This document shows, piece after piece, positions 51,399 through 60,537 of a DNA stretch of 64,000 bases. Origin of the DNA: Cellulomonas sp. SLBN-39. GTDB lineage: Bacteria > Actinomycetota > Actinomycetes > Actinomycetales > Cellulomonadaceae. The notes under the pieces were generated by a model. The model was not told the DNA's origin. It saw only the letters and a program-made list of their open reading frames with translations, and did no database searches. The stretch spans positions 868,001-932,000 of the forward strand of contig NZ_VFOA01000001.1 in NCBI RefSeq assembly GCF_006715865.1. Reading direction: 5' to 3'. The stretch's first letter is position 1; each line of letters starts with the position of its first letter. The position numbers and the translations under genes are program-made.

Positions 51399-52403
51399 TC
51401 ACTCGCCCGGGTACGCCACCCCGACCTGCCGGCGCACCTCGTCCATCGTGCGCATGACGTCCAGCGTCTGCTGCCACGTCAGGCGCGGGCTCTCGGTGTC
51501 CCCGTCGGCGATCCGGCGGGCGACCTCGGCGGCCTCGTACTGCAGGCCGCGCGCGAAGGGCTGCTCGAACGTCCACTGCCGCCCGTCGCGGCGCGCCACG
51601 CGGAACGACGTCGGCCCGTAGAAGCTGCCGGCGACGCGCACGTACCCCTCGGTGCCGGAGATCGACGACGTCGTCGGCGTCTTCGACCACAGCGTCGTGT
51701 GCAGGGTCGCCTGCACCTGCTCGCCGTACTCCAGCACCATCGACACCTGGCCGTCGACGCCCGTCTGCGTCTTCTGGCCGAAGGCGTGCACGCCCGTCGG
51801 CACGCCGAGGAAGTCGTGCGCCCACGCGACGGGGTACACACCCAGGTCGAGCAGCGCGCCGCCCGCCAGCTCGGGCGCGTACAGCCGGCTCGCCGGGTCG
51901 TACGCGAAGTACTGGCCGTGGTCGGCCCGGACCGCGACGACCTCGCCGATCTCACCGTTGTCGATCACCTGGTGCAGCGCGGCCACGTGCGGCAGGAACC
52001 GCGTCCACATGGCCTCCATGACGAAGACCCCGGCCGCGCGGGCCGCGGCGAAGACCTCCTCCGCCTCGGCGGCGTTGCGCGTGAAGGCCTTCTCCACCAG
52101 CACGTGCTTGCCGGCGGCGATGGCGAGGAGCGCGTGCTCCTTGTGCTCGGAGTGCGGCGTGGCGACGTACACGACGTCGACCTGCGGGTCCTCGACGAGC
52201 TGGCGGTAGCCCAGGTGCGTGGTCGGGATGCCGTGCGCCGTGGCGAACCGCTCGGCGCGGTCACGGTGCCGCGAGCCCACCGCCACGAGCTGCGCGCGGG
52301 TGAACTCGCGCACCGAGTGCGCGAACGTGCTGGCGATGTTGCCGGCGCCGAGGATGCCCCAGCGGATCGGCGGTGCGGTGCGCGGGTCCTCGGTGCGTGC
52401 CAT
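51399..52403 (-). CDS. Gfo/Idh/MocA family oxidoreductase
   Basis: A 334-residue NAD(P)-dependent dehydrogenase. Rossmann loop Gly-Ile-Leu-Gly-Ala-Gly-Asn-Ile at about 16-23. The catalytic region has Glu-Lys-Ala-Phe-Thr-Arg-Asn (usually Glu-Lys-Pro) near 100 and Leu-Asp-Leu-Gly-Val-Tyr-Pro near 185. Sugar or inositol-type substrate likely but unspecified. ATG 52403 lies six bases after TAGGTT. It is divergent from the glycerol dehydrogenase gene. Confidence 0.92.
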   Translation of the reverse strand: MARTEDPRTAPPIRWGILGAGNIASTFAHSVREFTRAQLVAVGSRHRDRAERFATAHGIPTTHLGYRQLVEDPQVDVVYVATPHSEHKEHALLAIAAGKHVLVEKAFTRNAAEAEEVFAAARAAGVFVMEAMWTRFLPHVAALHQVIDNGEIGEVVAVRADHGQYFAYDPASRLYAPELAGGALLDLGVYPVAWAHDFLGVPTGVHAFGQKTQTGVDGQVSMVLEYGEQVQATLHTTLWSKTPTTSSISGTEGYVRVAGSFYGPTSFRVARRDGRQWTFEQPFARGLQYEAAEVARRIADGDTESPRLTWQQTLDVMRTMDEVRRQVGVAYPGE

Positions 52404-52594
52404 GCACCCAACCTAGCGCCCGGCGCGGCACCCGACAGTCCGTCCGCCGGTCGGCCCGCGCGCCGGGCCCGCCGGCCGCGGGGCAGGGACCCAGGTCCCC
52501 CGGCGCGGCGCGCACGGCAGGCCTAGCGTGGGGCGCAGGTCGGCGGTCGTCCCGACCCCCGGGACCGCCCCCGCCGACCGGGAGGGTGCCCACC

Positions 52595-53764
52595 ATGTCC
52601 ACGCCCAGCGAGACCGCCCCGGCAGGTCCCGGAGCCGTCCGCACGCTCATCGCCCCGCTGCGCTACGTGCAGGGACGCGGTGCGCTCGCCCGCGTCGGCG
52701 AGTTCGTCGCCCCGCTCGGCCGCACCCCGCTCGTCGTCGCGGACGACGCCGTCTGGGGGTTCACCGAGGACACCGTGCGGGCGTCGTTCGCCGCCGCGGG
52801 CCTGCCGCTCGTGCGGGACGGTTTCGGCACGTACGCCACCGCGGCGGCCGTGGAGGCCATCGCCGCCCGCATCGGCGAGACCGGGGCCGACGTGGTCGTC
52901 GGCGTCGGGGGCGGATCGACGATCGACGCCGTCAAGGCCGCCGGGCACCTCGCGGGCGTCCGCTGGGCGTCCGTCCCCACCCTCGCCTCGACGGACGCCC
53001 CGTGCTCCGCGCTGTCGGTGATCTACACCGAGGAGGGCGCGTTCGAGGAGTACCGGTTCTTCCCCCGCAACCCCGACCTCGTGCTCGTCGACACCCAGGT
53101 GGTCGCGAACGCCCCCGTGCGGTTCCTCGTCGCGGGCGTCGGCGACGCGCTCGCCACGTGGGTCGAGGCACGCGCGGTCGCCCGGACGGACTCCGAGACG
53201 ATGGCCGGCGGGGTCCCGACCCTCACGGGGACCGCCCTGGCCCGGCTCTCGTGGGACGTGCTGTGGGAGAACGCGGAGTCGGCGGTCGAGGCCGTCCGGC
53301 ACCACCTGGTCACACCCGCCGTCGAGAAGGTCGTCGAGGCGAACACGCTGCTGTCGGGCCTGGGCTTCGAGTCCGGCGGGCTGGCCGCGGCGCACGCGAT
53401 CCACAACGGGCTCACCGCCGTGCCGCACACGCACGGGCTCACGCACGGCGAGAAGGTGAACATCGGCACGCTGACCCAGCTGGTCCTCGAGGGCGCGCCG
53501 CGGGCGGAGATCGTCGCGTTCGTGGAGCTGACGACGCGCCTCGGCCTGCCGAACACCCTCACCGAGGTGGGGCTGGGCGTCGACGACGTGGACGCGCTGA
53601 CGACCGTGGCGCGCGCCGCCACCGCCGAGGGCGAGACGATCCACGCGATGCCGTTCGCCGTCCGCGTCCCGGACCTCGTGGACGCCCTGCGCTCCCTGGA
53701 GACCCTCTCCACCACGATCCGCACCCGAGCCGCCCTCCCGGCCCCCACCCCCCACCACCCCTGA
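52595..53764 (+). CDS. gldA: glycerol dehydrogenase
   Basis: A 389-residue iron-containing (family III) dehydrogenase that turns glycerol into dihydroxyacetone with NAD. NAD site Gly-Val-Gly-Gly-Gly-Ser-Thr-Ile-Asp. Metal ligands Asp in Gly-Val-Gly-Asp-Ala, His in Ala-Ala-His-Ala-Ile-His, and His in Gly-Leu-Thr-His-Gly-Glu-Lys-Val. ATG 52595 follows GGGAGGG. No dihydroxyacetone kinase gene is adjacent. A palindromic element follows the stop. Confidence 0.93.
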   Translation: MSTPSETAPAGPGAVRTLIAPLRYVQGRGALARVGEFVAPLGRTPLVVADDAVWGFTEDTVRASFAAAGLPLVRDGFGTYATAAAVEAIAARIGETGADVVVGVGGGSTIDAVKAAGHLAGVRWASVPTLASTDAPCSALSVIYTEEGAFEEYRFFPRNPDLVLVDTQVVANAPVRFLVAGVGDALATWVEARAVARTDSETMAGGVPTLTGTALARLSWDVLWENAESAVEAVRHHLVTPAVEKVVEANTLLSGLGFESGGLAAAHAIHNGLTAVPHTHGLTHGEKVNIGTLTQLVLEGAPRAEIVAFVELTTRLGLPNTLTEVGLGVDDVDALTTVARAATAEGETIHAMPFAVRVPDLVDALRSLETLSTTIRTRAALPAPTPHHP

Positions 53765-53819
53765 CCCCGACCTCCTGCCCCGTCCCCCCGACCCGACCCT
53801 CGCCACCACCCGCCGACCC

Positions 53820-54055
53820 CGTCATCTCTGCCGCTCCACCCCGCGCGGACGCGGCAGATGACGGTGTCGACGGGCGCCCCGCTCACCCCCCCGCCGACCC
53901 CGTGGTCGGTGGCGGCACCCGGGGCTGCATCGGACCGGATGACGGGTTCGGCACCCGCAGGTCCCGTCATCCGGCGACCTGGCCCGGTCCCAGCGCGTCG
54001 CGACCCCGTCATCCGTGGCGGGGTCCGGTCGCGGAGCGGCACGGATGACGGGGTC
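53820..54055. repeat. palindrome cluster, left of the DUF559-like gene
   Basis: At least three hairpins built on GACCCCGTCATCC: 53820-53834 with 53851-53863 (a 2-nt bulge), 53935-53946 with 53963-53974 (12 bp perfect), and 54002-54017 with 54040-54055 (16 bp perfect). Loops are 16-22 nt. A further half-site GACCCCGTGGTC starts at 53896. This fills the 53765-54090 gap. Confidence 0.75.
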
Positions 54056-54090
54056 GGCGGGTGGTCAGCGAGCGGTCCACAGGTGGGGAG

Positions 54091-55119
54091 ATGAGCGGGG
54101 CGCGCACAGGTCGGGCCCGCCGGGGCCCGGGGCAGGGGCGGGGGCGGTGGGGTGCGGGGGTGCGACCGTCACCGCCCCTCCCGCCCGACCTGCTGGCCCT
54201 GGCCGCCCAGCAGGAGGGCCTCGTCTCGGCCCGGCAGTGCGACGCGGCCGGGCTCGACGCGCACCGGCGCATGCGCCACGTGCGGGCCGGCACGGTCACC
54301 GCGCCGGCCCGCGGGGTCCTGGACCTGGTGCCGGCACGGCCCGCACCCGACGACCCCGCCGCAGCCCGCCGGCGGACGGCGTGGTTCGGGCTCCTCGCGT
54401 ACGGGGAGCAGCAGGCCGTGGCCGTCGGGGCCTGCGCACTCGCCCTCCACGGCGTCGCCGGGCTGCCCACCGTCATCCGTCCGGAGGTCGCACTGCCCGG
54501 CGCCGACCACCGACGACCGCGTGCCGGCGCACGGGTCCGCTGCTTCGAGGCTGGCATGCGCGTCGAGACGGTCGGCACGGCACGGGTCGCCGACCCCGTC
54601 ACCGCCCTGGCGCAGGCCGTCTGCGAGCTCTCGCGCCGCCACGCGGTCGCGGTCCTCGACAGCGCCCTGGAACGCGGGCTGGTGGACGCGGACGCCCTCG
54701 CCCGGACGCGCCGTGCTGCGCGCGGCCGTCGGGGCGCCGCCCGGCTGCACGACTGGTGGGACCTGGTCGACGGGCGGTCGCAGTCACCGCCCGAGACGTG
54801 GGCACGGCTCGAGTGCGTCGACGCGGGGGTGCCGCCGGACGCGCTGCAGGTCCCTGTGATCGGGGCCGACGGCCGCGTGGTCGCCCGCGGGGACCTGGGG
54901 TGGCGGCGCGCTGACGGACGTCTGCTCGTCCTGGAGATGGACGGGACCGGGCCGCACGCGACGCCCACGGCCCTCTACCGGGACCGCGAGCGGCAGAACG
55001 CGATCCTCGCCGGCGGCACGACCGACCTCCTCCGCTTCACGCCCGCCGACCTCGGCACGACGAAGATCCCGACCGCCGTCACCCGCTGGCTCTCACGCTC
55101 CGGCCCCGCGACCCCGTGA
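54091..55119 (+). CDS. AbiEi-antitoxin-like N-terminus with DUF559/Vsr-like nuclease-fold C-terminus
   Basis: A 342-residue protein. Residues about 25-90 resemble the winged helix of AbiEi-type proteins (Leu-Ala-Ala-Gln-Gln-Glu-Gly-Leu-Val-Ser-Ala-Arg-Gln). The C-terminal part has Asp-Leu-Gly-Trp...Leu-Val-Leu-Glu-Met-Asp-Gly, a DUF559-like PD-(D/E)XK core, where Met replaces the usual Val before Asp. ATG 54091 has GGGGAG directly upstream; GTG 54160 fits homologue length. No AbiEii toxin gene is adjacent. Palindromic elements flank it and overlap its stop codon. Confidence 0.75.
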   Translation: MSGARTGRARRGPGQGRGRWGAGVRPSPPLPPDLLALAAQQEGLVSARQCDAAGLDAHRRMRHVRAGTVTAPARGVLDLVPARPAPDDPAAARRRTAWFGLLAYGEQQAVAVGACALALHGVAGLPTVIRPEVALPGADHRRPRAGARVRCFEAGMRVETVGTARVADPVTALAQAVCELSRRHAVAVLDSALERGLVDADALARTRRAARGRRGAARLHDWWDLVDGRSQSPPETWARLECVDAGVPPDALQVPVIGADGRVVARGDLGWRRADGRLLVLEMDGTGPHATPTALYRDRERQNAILAGGTTDLLRFTPADLGTTKIPTAVTRWLSRSGPATP

Positions 55120-55365
55120 TCCATCGCCCCGACACCCGCCCACCCGCCACGGATGACGGCCTCGGCGCAGACGGTGCAGATGGCACGACCCCGACTCGTG
55201 CTGCCGACCCCGTCATCGGTGGGCTCGAGGTGCCCGCCGGCGTCAGGGATGACGGGCTCGGCACGCCCACGGGGCGTCCGAGCCCGGGACGTCGGGGCAG
55301 CTCGATCCCGCGAGCCCGTCATCCGTGGTGGTGGCGCCGGGTCCGGCGGCACGGATGACGGGGTC
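55110..55365. repeat. palindrome cluster, right of the DUF559-like gene
   Basis: Three more hairpins of the same family: GACCCCGTGATCC at 55110-55122 with GGATGACGG at 55151-55159 (one mismatch), 55206-55217 with 55248-55259 (one mismatch), and 55312-55327 with 55350-55365 (one mismatch). The first arm overlaps the stop of the preceding gene. Confidence 0.75.
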
Positions 55366-55385
55366 GCGGGTGTGGAGGACGGGGG

Positions 55386-58115
55386 TCAGGAGCGGGTGGT
55401 GGCCTTCTTGCGGGGGGCGGCCGGCTTGCGGGCCGTCGTGCGCTTCTTGGCCGGGCCGGCCGCACGCTTCTCGGCGAGCAGCTCGACGGCCTGCTCCGGC
55501 GTGATCGACTCCGGCGTCACGTCGCGGGGCAGCGTCCGGTTGGTCTCGCCGTCCGTGACGTACGCGCCGAAGCGGCCGTCCTTGACCACGATCGGCTTGC
55601 CGCTGGTCGGGTCGGTGCCGAGCTCGCGCAGCGGGGGCGTCGCGGTCTGCCCGCGGCCGCGCTTGGGCTGGGCGTAGATCGCCAGCGCCTCCTCGAGCGT
55701 GATGTCGAACAGCTGCTCCTCCGACGCGAGCGTCCGCGAGTCCGTGCCCTTCTTCAGGTACGGGCCGTAGCGGCCGTTCTGGGCGGTGATCTCGGCGCCC
55801 GACTCGGGGTCGACGCCCACGACGCGCGGCAGCGAGAGCAGGCGCAGCGCGTCGTCGAGGGTGACGGTCGCGAGCGACATCGACTTGAACAGCGAGCCCG
55901 TGCGCGGCTTCGGCAGCGCCGCGAGCGCCCTCTTGCGGGCCGCGGCCGACAGGTCCGGGTCCAGCTCGGGCTCGGGCAGCACCTCGGTGACGTACGGCCC
56001 GTAGCGGCCCGAGCGGGCGACGATCGGCGTGCCGGTCGTCGGGTCGGTGCCGAGCACCTTGTCGCCCTCGGGCTGGGTCTCGAACAGCTCGTGCGCCTTG
56101 GCGACGGTGAGCTCGTCGGGCGCGAGGTCGTCCGGGACGGACGCGCGCCGCGGGTCGTCGTCGGGGCCCTCGCCGGGCGCCTCGATGTACGGGCCGTAGC
56201 GGCCGACGCGCAGGGTGATGCCGTCGCCGATGTCGATGGAGTTGACCTCGCGCGCGTCGATCTCGCCGAGGTTCTCCACGATCCCGCGCAGGCCGCCGGT
56301 CGCGGACGCCGCCCGGTCGCCGAAGTAGAACTCCGTCAGCCACGCGACGCGGTCCTTCTGGCCGGCGGCGATGGCGTCGAGGTCCTCCTCCATCTCCGCG
56401 GTGAAGGAGTAGTCGACGAGCCGGTCGAAGTTCTCCTCGAGCAGGCGCGTGACGGCGAACGCGAGCCATGTCGGCACGAGCGCCTGCCCGCGGCCGGTCA
56501 CGTAGCCGCGGTCCTGGATGACGCCGATCGTGGCCGCGTATGTCGAGGGGCGGCCGATGCCGCGCTCCTCGAGTGCCTTGACCAGGGACGCCTCCGTGTA
56601 GCGCGGCGGCGGGGACGTGCGGTGCCCGTCGGCCGACAGGTCGGTGCCGGTGAGGGGGTCGCCCTGGGCCATCTGCGGCAGACGGGCGTCCTTCTCGGCC
56701 GTCTTCTCCTGGCCCGACGCCTCGTCGTACCGGTCGACGTCACGCCCCTCCTCGTACGCGGCGAGGAAGCCGCGGAAGGTGATGACGGTGCCCGAGGCGG
56801 AGAACACGGTCTCGACCGGCTCGGCGCCGGCCGGCCGGGCCGTGGCGGCCAGACGCACCGACGCGGTCTGCCCGCGCGCGTCGGCCATCTGCGACGCGAC
56901 GGTCCGCTTCCAGATCAGCTCGTACAGCTTGAACTGGTCGCCGGACAGCTCGCGCGCCACCTGGGCGGGGGTGCGGAAGTGGTCGCCGGCGGGACGGATC
57001 GCCTCGTGCGCCTCCTGGGCGCCCTTCGCCTTGGACGTGTAGACGCGCGGGGCGTCGGGCACGTACTCGGCGCCGTAGAGCTCGGCGGCCTGGCGGCGGG
57101 CGGCGTCGACGGCCTGCGTGCTCAGCACGGGCGAGTCGGTCCGCATGTAGGTGATGTAGCCGTTCTCGTACAGGCCCTGCGCGGTGCGCATGGCCTGCCG
57201 CGAGCTCATCCGGAGCTTGCGGGACGCCTCCTGCTGGAGCGTCGAGGTGGTGAACGGCGCCGCGGGACGGCGCGTGTACGGCTTGGTCTCGAGGGACTGC
57301 ACCGCGAACGCGGCACCGTCGAGGCCTGCGACGAGCGCCTGCGCACGCGCCTCGTCGAGCGCCACGACGCCGCGCCCCTTGATCTGCCCGCGGTCGTCGA
57401 AGTCGCGGCCCGAGGCCACGCGCTCCCCGCCCACGCCCGTGAGGCGGGCGGTGAACTGCGGCTCGTCGGCGTCGGCGACCGCGAAGGTCCCGGTGACGTC
57501 CCAGTAGTCGGCGGCGACGAACGCCATGCGCTCGCGCTCGCGCTCGACGACCAGCCGGGTCGCCACGGACTGCACGCGCCCGGCGGACAGGCCCTGGCGG
57601 ACCTTGCGCCACAGCACGGGGCTGACCTCGTACCCGTACAGACGGTCGAGGATGCGGCGGGTCTCCTGCGCGTCGACGAGGCTCTGGTCGAGCTCGCGGG
57701 TGTTCTCGAGCGCCCGCGTGATGGCCTCGCGGGTGATCTCGTGGAACACCATGCGCTTGACCGGCACCTTGGGCTTGAGCTCGGCCAGCAGGTGCCAGGC
57801 GATGGCCTCGCCCTCGCGGTCCTCGTCGGTCGCGAGGAAGAGCTCGTCGGACTCCTTGAGGAGCTTCTTGAGCTCCGCGACCTTCTTCTTCTTGTCCGCG
57901 TCGACCACGTAGTACGGGGCGAAGCCGTTCTCGACGTCGACGGCGAACTTGCCGAAGGGCCCCTTCTTCATGTCCGCGGGCAGCTCGGACGGCTGCGGGA
58001 GGTCGCGGATGTGCCCGACGGACGCCTCCACGTCGTACCCGTCGCCGAGGTAGCCGGCGATGGTGCGCGCCTTCGCGGGGGACTCCACGATGACGAGCTT
58101 GCGACCTGCGGACAT
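55386..58115 (-). CDS. topA: DNA topoisomerase I (type IA)
   Basis: A 909-residue enzyme relaxing negative supercoils. Toprim domain at 1-130 with Leu-Val-Ile-Val-Glu-Ser-Pro-Ala-Lys and Asp-Glu-Asp-Arg-Glu-Gly-Glu. Active-site Tyr323 in Gly-Tyr-Ile-Thr-Tyr-Met-Arg-Thr-Asp. C-terminal repeats (Gly-Arg-Tyr-Gly-Pro-Tyr type) occur four to five times and replace zinc fingers. The end is a Lys/Arg/Ala-rich tail, usual in actinobacteria. ATG 58115 follows GGAAGG. Confidence 0.97.
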   Translation of the reverse strand: MSAGRKLVIVESPAKARTIAGYLGDGYDVEASVGHIRDLPQPSELPADMKKGPFGKFAVDVENGFAPYYVVDADKKKKVAELKKLLKESDELFLATDEDREGEAIAWHLLAELKPKVPVKRMVFHEITREAITRALENTRELDQSLVDAQETRRILDRLYGYEVSPVLWRKVRQGLSAGRVQSVATRLVVERERERMAFVAADYWDVTGTFAVADADEPQFTARLTGVGGERVASGRDFDDRGQIKGRGVVALDEARAQALVAGLDGAAFAVQSLETKPYTRRPAAPFTTSTLQQEASRKLRMSSRQAMRTAQGLYENGYITYMRTDSPVLSTQAVDAARRQAAELYGAEYVPDAPRVYTSKAKGAQEAHEAIRPAGDHFRTPAQVARELSGDQFKLYELIWKRTVASQMADARGQTASVRLAATARPAGAEPVETVFSASGTVITFRGFLAAYEEGRDVDRYDEASGQEKTAEKDARLPQMAQGDPLTGTDLSADGHRTSPPPRYTEASLVKALEERGIGRPSTYAATIGVIQDRGYVTGRGQALVPTWLAFAVTRLLEENFDRLVDYSFTAEMEEDLDAIAAGQKDRVAWLTEFYFGDRAASATGGLRGIVENLGEIDAREVNSIDIGDGITLRVGRYGPYIEAPGEGPDDDPRRASVPDDLAPDELTVAKAHELFETQPEGDKVLGTDPTTGTPIVARSGRYGPYVTEVLPEPELDPDLSAAARKRALAALPKPRTGSLFKSMSLATVTLDDALRLLSLPRVVGVDPESGAEITAQNGRYGPYLKKGTDSRTLASEEQLFDITLEEALAIYAQPKRGRGQTATPPLRELGTDPTSGKPIVVKDGRFGAYVTDGETNRTLPRDVTPESITPEQAVELLAEKRAAGPAKKRTTARKPAAPRKKATTRS

Positions 58116-58217
58116 CTGACCGGCCTTCCGTGCCGTGCGCGTACGGGCGTGACGAGGGTGGGGGCGACGCACCCGGCGCCGGGGCGCGTCCGTACCGTGG
58201 GACTCTACGTGCTCCCG

Positions 58218-59276
58218 TCAAGCCGGACGGGCGGGCGTCTCGCGCCTCGAACCCGCGGCGTGCCGCAGCGCGAGCATGGCGGCGAAGGTCAGGCACGCGG
58301 CCGCGACGACGGCAGCCGCGCCGCCGGCGTACGCGGCGAGCTCGTCGGCGCGCGACGCCTCCTGGGCGCGGTCGGCCCAGGCCTGCAGCAGCAGCAGGGT
58401 GGCCACGACGCCGGCGCCGGCACCGAGGGCGGCGAGGAGCGCGGTGGTGCCGCGCGTGCGGCGGCGCCACGGGTCGATGCCCGGGACCGCGCGCAGCGCG
58501 GCGGTGGCGGTGGTCGCGGCGGGTGCGGGCTGCAGGGCCATGACGGCGCAGACGATCGCGGTCCAGCCGAGCACGACGAGGGCTGCGGCCACCACGTCCG
58601 ACGGCCGGTGCCACTGCCCGACGAGCGTGGAGACGCCGGTGGCGGTGGTGTAGGTCGCACCGACGACGGCGACCGCCGGCCGGGCCTGCGGCGGCACGAC
58701 GAGCAGCAGGGCGGCGGACACCGACGCCGCGGCGGTCGTGTGGCCGCTGGGCAGCGTGTTGCCGTAGTCGGCACCGACGCCGAGGTCGGGCCGGTCGAGG
58801 GCGGCCTTGACGAGCTGCGTGGTGAGGTTCGCGCCGCCCACGAGCAGGGCGACGTGCATGGCCAGGGACCAGCGCCGACGGACCACGGCGATGAGCACGG
58901 CGCTGACGAGGACGGCGGCGATGAAGCCGACCGACACGACGTCGAGGACACGCTCGGCCACGACCCAGAGCTGGGTCTGCCCGTACGCGGCGCCGTCGAG
59001 GGCGCGGTCCTCGACGCGCTGCCCGGCCCACGTGACGACGAACGTGCGCCACAGCAGCGCGACGCCTGCGGCGCTGGCGACCGCGACGGCGAGGGAGGCG
59101 AGCACCACGGCGACACGGGCGGCCGGGCGCACGGGTGGCGGGGTGGTCGGGGCCTCGGGCACCCGCACACGGTAGGGCACCTGACGGGGCGCGCGGGTCG
59201 GGGTGCGCGCGGCGGCGGCCGGCGCGCGCGGTGCGTGGTCCCCACCGGGCACCGGTACGGCGTCCGTGCTGGTCAC
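58218..59276 (-). CDS. PAP2-family phosphatase
   Basis: A 352-residue membrane phosphatase of the PAP2 superfamily. Motifs: Lys-X6-Arg-Pro (Lys-Ala-Ala-Leu-Asp-Arg-Pro), Pro-Ser-Gly-His, and Gly-Gln-Trp-His-Arg-Pro-Ser-Asp. About six to eight helices, with an N-terminal Pro/Arg-rich cytoplasmic extension. Such enzymes dephosphorylate undecaprenyl-PP or phosphatidic acid. GTG 59276 overlaps the stop of the STAS-like gene by four bases. Confidence 0.88.
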   Translation of the reverse strand: MTSTDAVPVPGGDHAPRAPAAAARTPTRAPRQVPYRVRVPEAPTTPPPVRPAARVAVVLASLAVAVASAAGVALLWRTFVVTWAGQRVEDRALDGAAYGQTQLWVVAERVLDVVSVGFIAAVLVSAVLIAVVRRRWSLAMHVALLVGGANLTTQLVKAALDRPDLGVGADYGNTLPSGHTTAAASVSAALLLVVPPQARPAVAVVGATYTTATGVSTLVGQWHRPSDVVAAALVVLGWTAIVCAVMALQPAPAATTATAALRAVPGIDPWRRRTRGTTALLAALGAGAGVVATLLLLQAWADRAQEASRADELAAYAGGAAAVVAAACLTFAAMLALRHAAGSRRETPARPA

Positions 59277-59692
59277 GCAGGCTCCGAGGGCGAGGCCTCC
59301 GGTGCCGCGACGACGGCGTGCCGGCACCCGGCGAGCCGGGCGCGGGCGTCCGCGTCGGCCCCGACGCACAGCAGGCAGCCGCCGCGCGCCTCGAGGGCCG
59401 CCCCGGCCTCGTCGATGACCTCGGCGGCGTGCGGGGACCGCAGCCGGGCGGAGCGCAGGTCGAGGACGACGATCGACGCGCAGGCGGCGACGGCGTCGAG
59501 GAGCGTGCGCAGCCGTCCGACGTCGTCGCGGCCGAACGACCCGGTGGGCCGCACGTTGACGGTGATCCACGGCTCGGGACCGGTGCCGGCGCGCGCCGGC
59601 GCCGGGGTGCCCACGCCGCCGGGGAGGAGGACGAGCTCGGCGTTGCCGGTGCCGGTGCGGCGCGTGCGGGTCGCGGTCGTGGTGGTCGTCAT
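59273..59692 (-). CDS. STAS-like domain protein
   Basis: A 139-residue protein from ATG 59692 behind GAGGAGAC. Residues 1-40 are a Thr/Arg-rich leader; the rest shows the STAS pattern (Ile-Val-Val-Leu-Asp-Leu-Arg, then Gly-Cys-Leu-Leu-Cys-Val-Gly). The usual phosphorylated Ser after Asp-Leu is replaced by Arg-Ser-Ala. It is coupled to a PAP2 phosphatase and may regulate it or bind an RsbW-like kinase. Call is moderate. Confidence 0.65.
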   Translation of the reverse strand: MTTTTTATRTRRTGTGNAELVLLPGGVGTPAPARAGTGPEPWITVNVRPTGSFGRDDVGRLRTLLDAVAACASIVVLDLRSARLRSPHAAEVIDEAGAALEARGGCLLCVGADADARARLAGCRHAVVAAPEASPSEPA

Positions 59693-59845
59693 GACGTCTC
59701 CTCGGTGCTGCGTCGGTCCGCCCCTGCGCCCCGCATCCCACCTGCGCCACCTGTGACCCCGCTGGACGCCCGCCCCGGGGTTGCTGGGTCGGTGCCCGCC
59801 GCGCCCCTCCCGAGCAGGGTGGCGACGCGCCGCGCCTGCGCCCTC

Positions 59846-59872
59846 CTGACGTGTCAGTCAGCGGGCTAGGGT
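59846..59872 (+). promoter_or_regulatory. TetR-type operator and -10 box
   Basis: CTGACGTGTCAG (59846-59857) is a 12-bp palindrome whose outer 5-bp arms match perfectly, extended by TCA. TAGGGT (59867-59872) lies seven bases before the ATG of the tetR gene. A regulator bound at the palindrome would cover the -35 region and face the divergent STAS-PAP2 genes as well. Confidence 0.55.
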
Positions 59873-59879
59873 GCCGGGC

Positions 59880-60524
59880 ATGGACGAGCGGGGGCGCGCG
59901 CGCCGGGGGTCGGGCGCGGAGCGGCACGAGGAGGTGGTGCGCGCCGCCGCGGCGGTGTTCGCCGAGCGGGGCTACACCAACGGGTCCCTCGCGGAGGTCG
60001 CCGAGCGCGTGGGCATCACGCGCGCCGGCGTGCTGCACCACGTGGGCTCGAAGGAGCAGCTGCTGGTCGAGGTCCTGGAGCACCGGGACCGCGAGGCCGT
60101 GCGCGACCTCGAGGGCGGGCGCCTGCCCAGCGGGGTCGCGCTGTTCCGGTACCTGATGGGCACCGCCGAGACGACCGCGGCCGACCCCGGGCTCGCGCAG
60201 GGGTACACGGTCGTCATGGGCGAGGCCGTCACCGCCGGGCACCCCGCGCACGCGTGGGCCGTGGAGCGTCAGCGGTTCTGGCGCGCGCACGTCGCGGACG
60301 CGGTGCAGCGCCTCGGCGAGGGCGTCCCGCGCGCGACGGCCGAGCGGGCCGCGAGCGCGATCCTCGGCGTCATGGACGGCCTGCAGGCGCAGTGGCTGCT
60401 GGACCCGGGCGCCGTGGACCTGCCCGAGGCCACGCGGTTCGGCATCGAGGTGATCCTCGCGGGCGTCGTGTTCGAGTCGCGGCGCGAGCAGGTCGACGCC
60501 GGGGACGACGCGCCGCCCGGGTGA
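59880..60524 (+). CDS. TetR family regulator
   Basis: A 214-residue regulator. Helix-turn-helix at about 30-52 (Leu-Ala-Glu-Val-Ala-Glu-Arg-Val-Gly-Ile-Thr-Arg-Ala-Gly-Val-Leu-His-His-Val). The ligand domain is larger than in the 15836 regulator. ATG 59880 is the leaderless start. It is divergent from the STAS-PAP2 pair with a palindromic operator between, so control of that pair or of itself is the working guess. Confidence 0.88.
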   Translation: MDERGRARRGSGAERHEEVVRAAAAVFAERGYTNGSLAEVAERVGITRAGVLHHVGSKEQLLVEVLEHRDREAVRDLEGGRLPSGVALFRYLMGTAETTAADPGLAQGYTVVMGEAVTAGHPAHAWAVERQRFWRAHVADAVQRLGEGVPRATAERAASAILGVMDGLQAQWLLDPGAVDLPEATRFGIEVILAGVVFESRREQVDAGDDAPPG

Positions 60525-60537
60525 ACCCGGACGTCCT

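Noticed and set aside
53820..55365. The palindrome clusters as ordinary terminators
   Set aside because: Three hairpins on each side with one shared arm sequence, including one overlapping a stop codon, exceed what termination needs.
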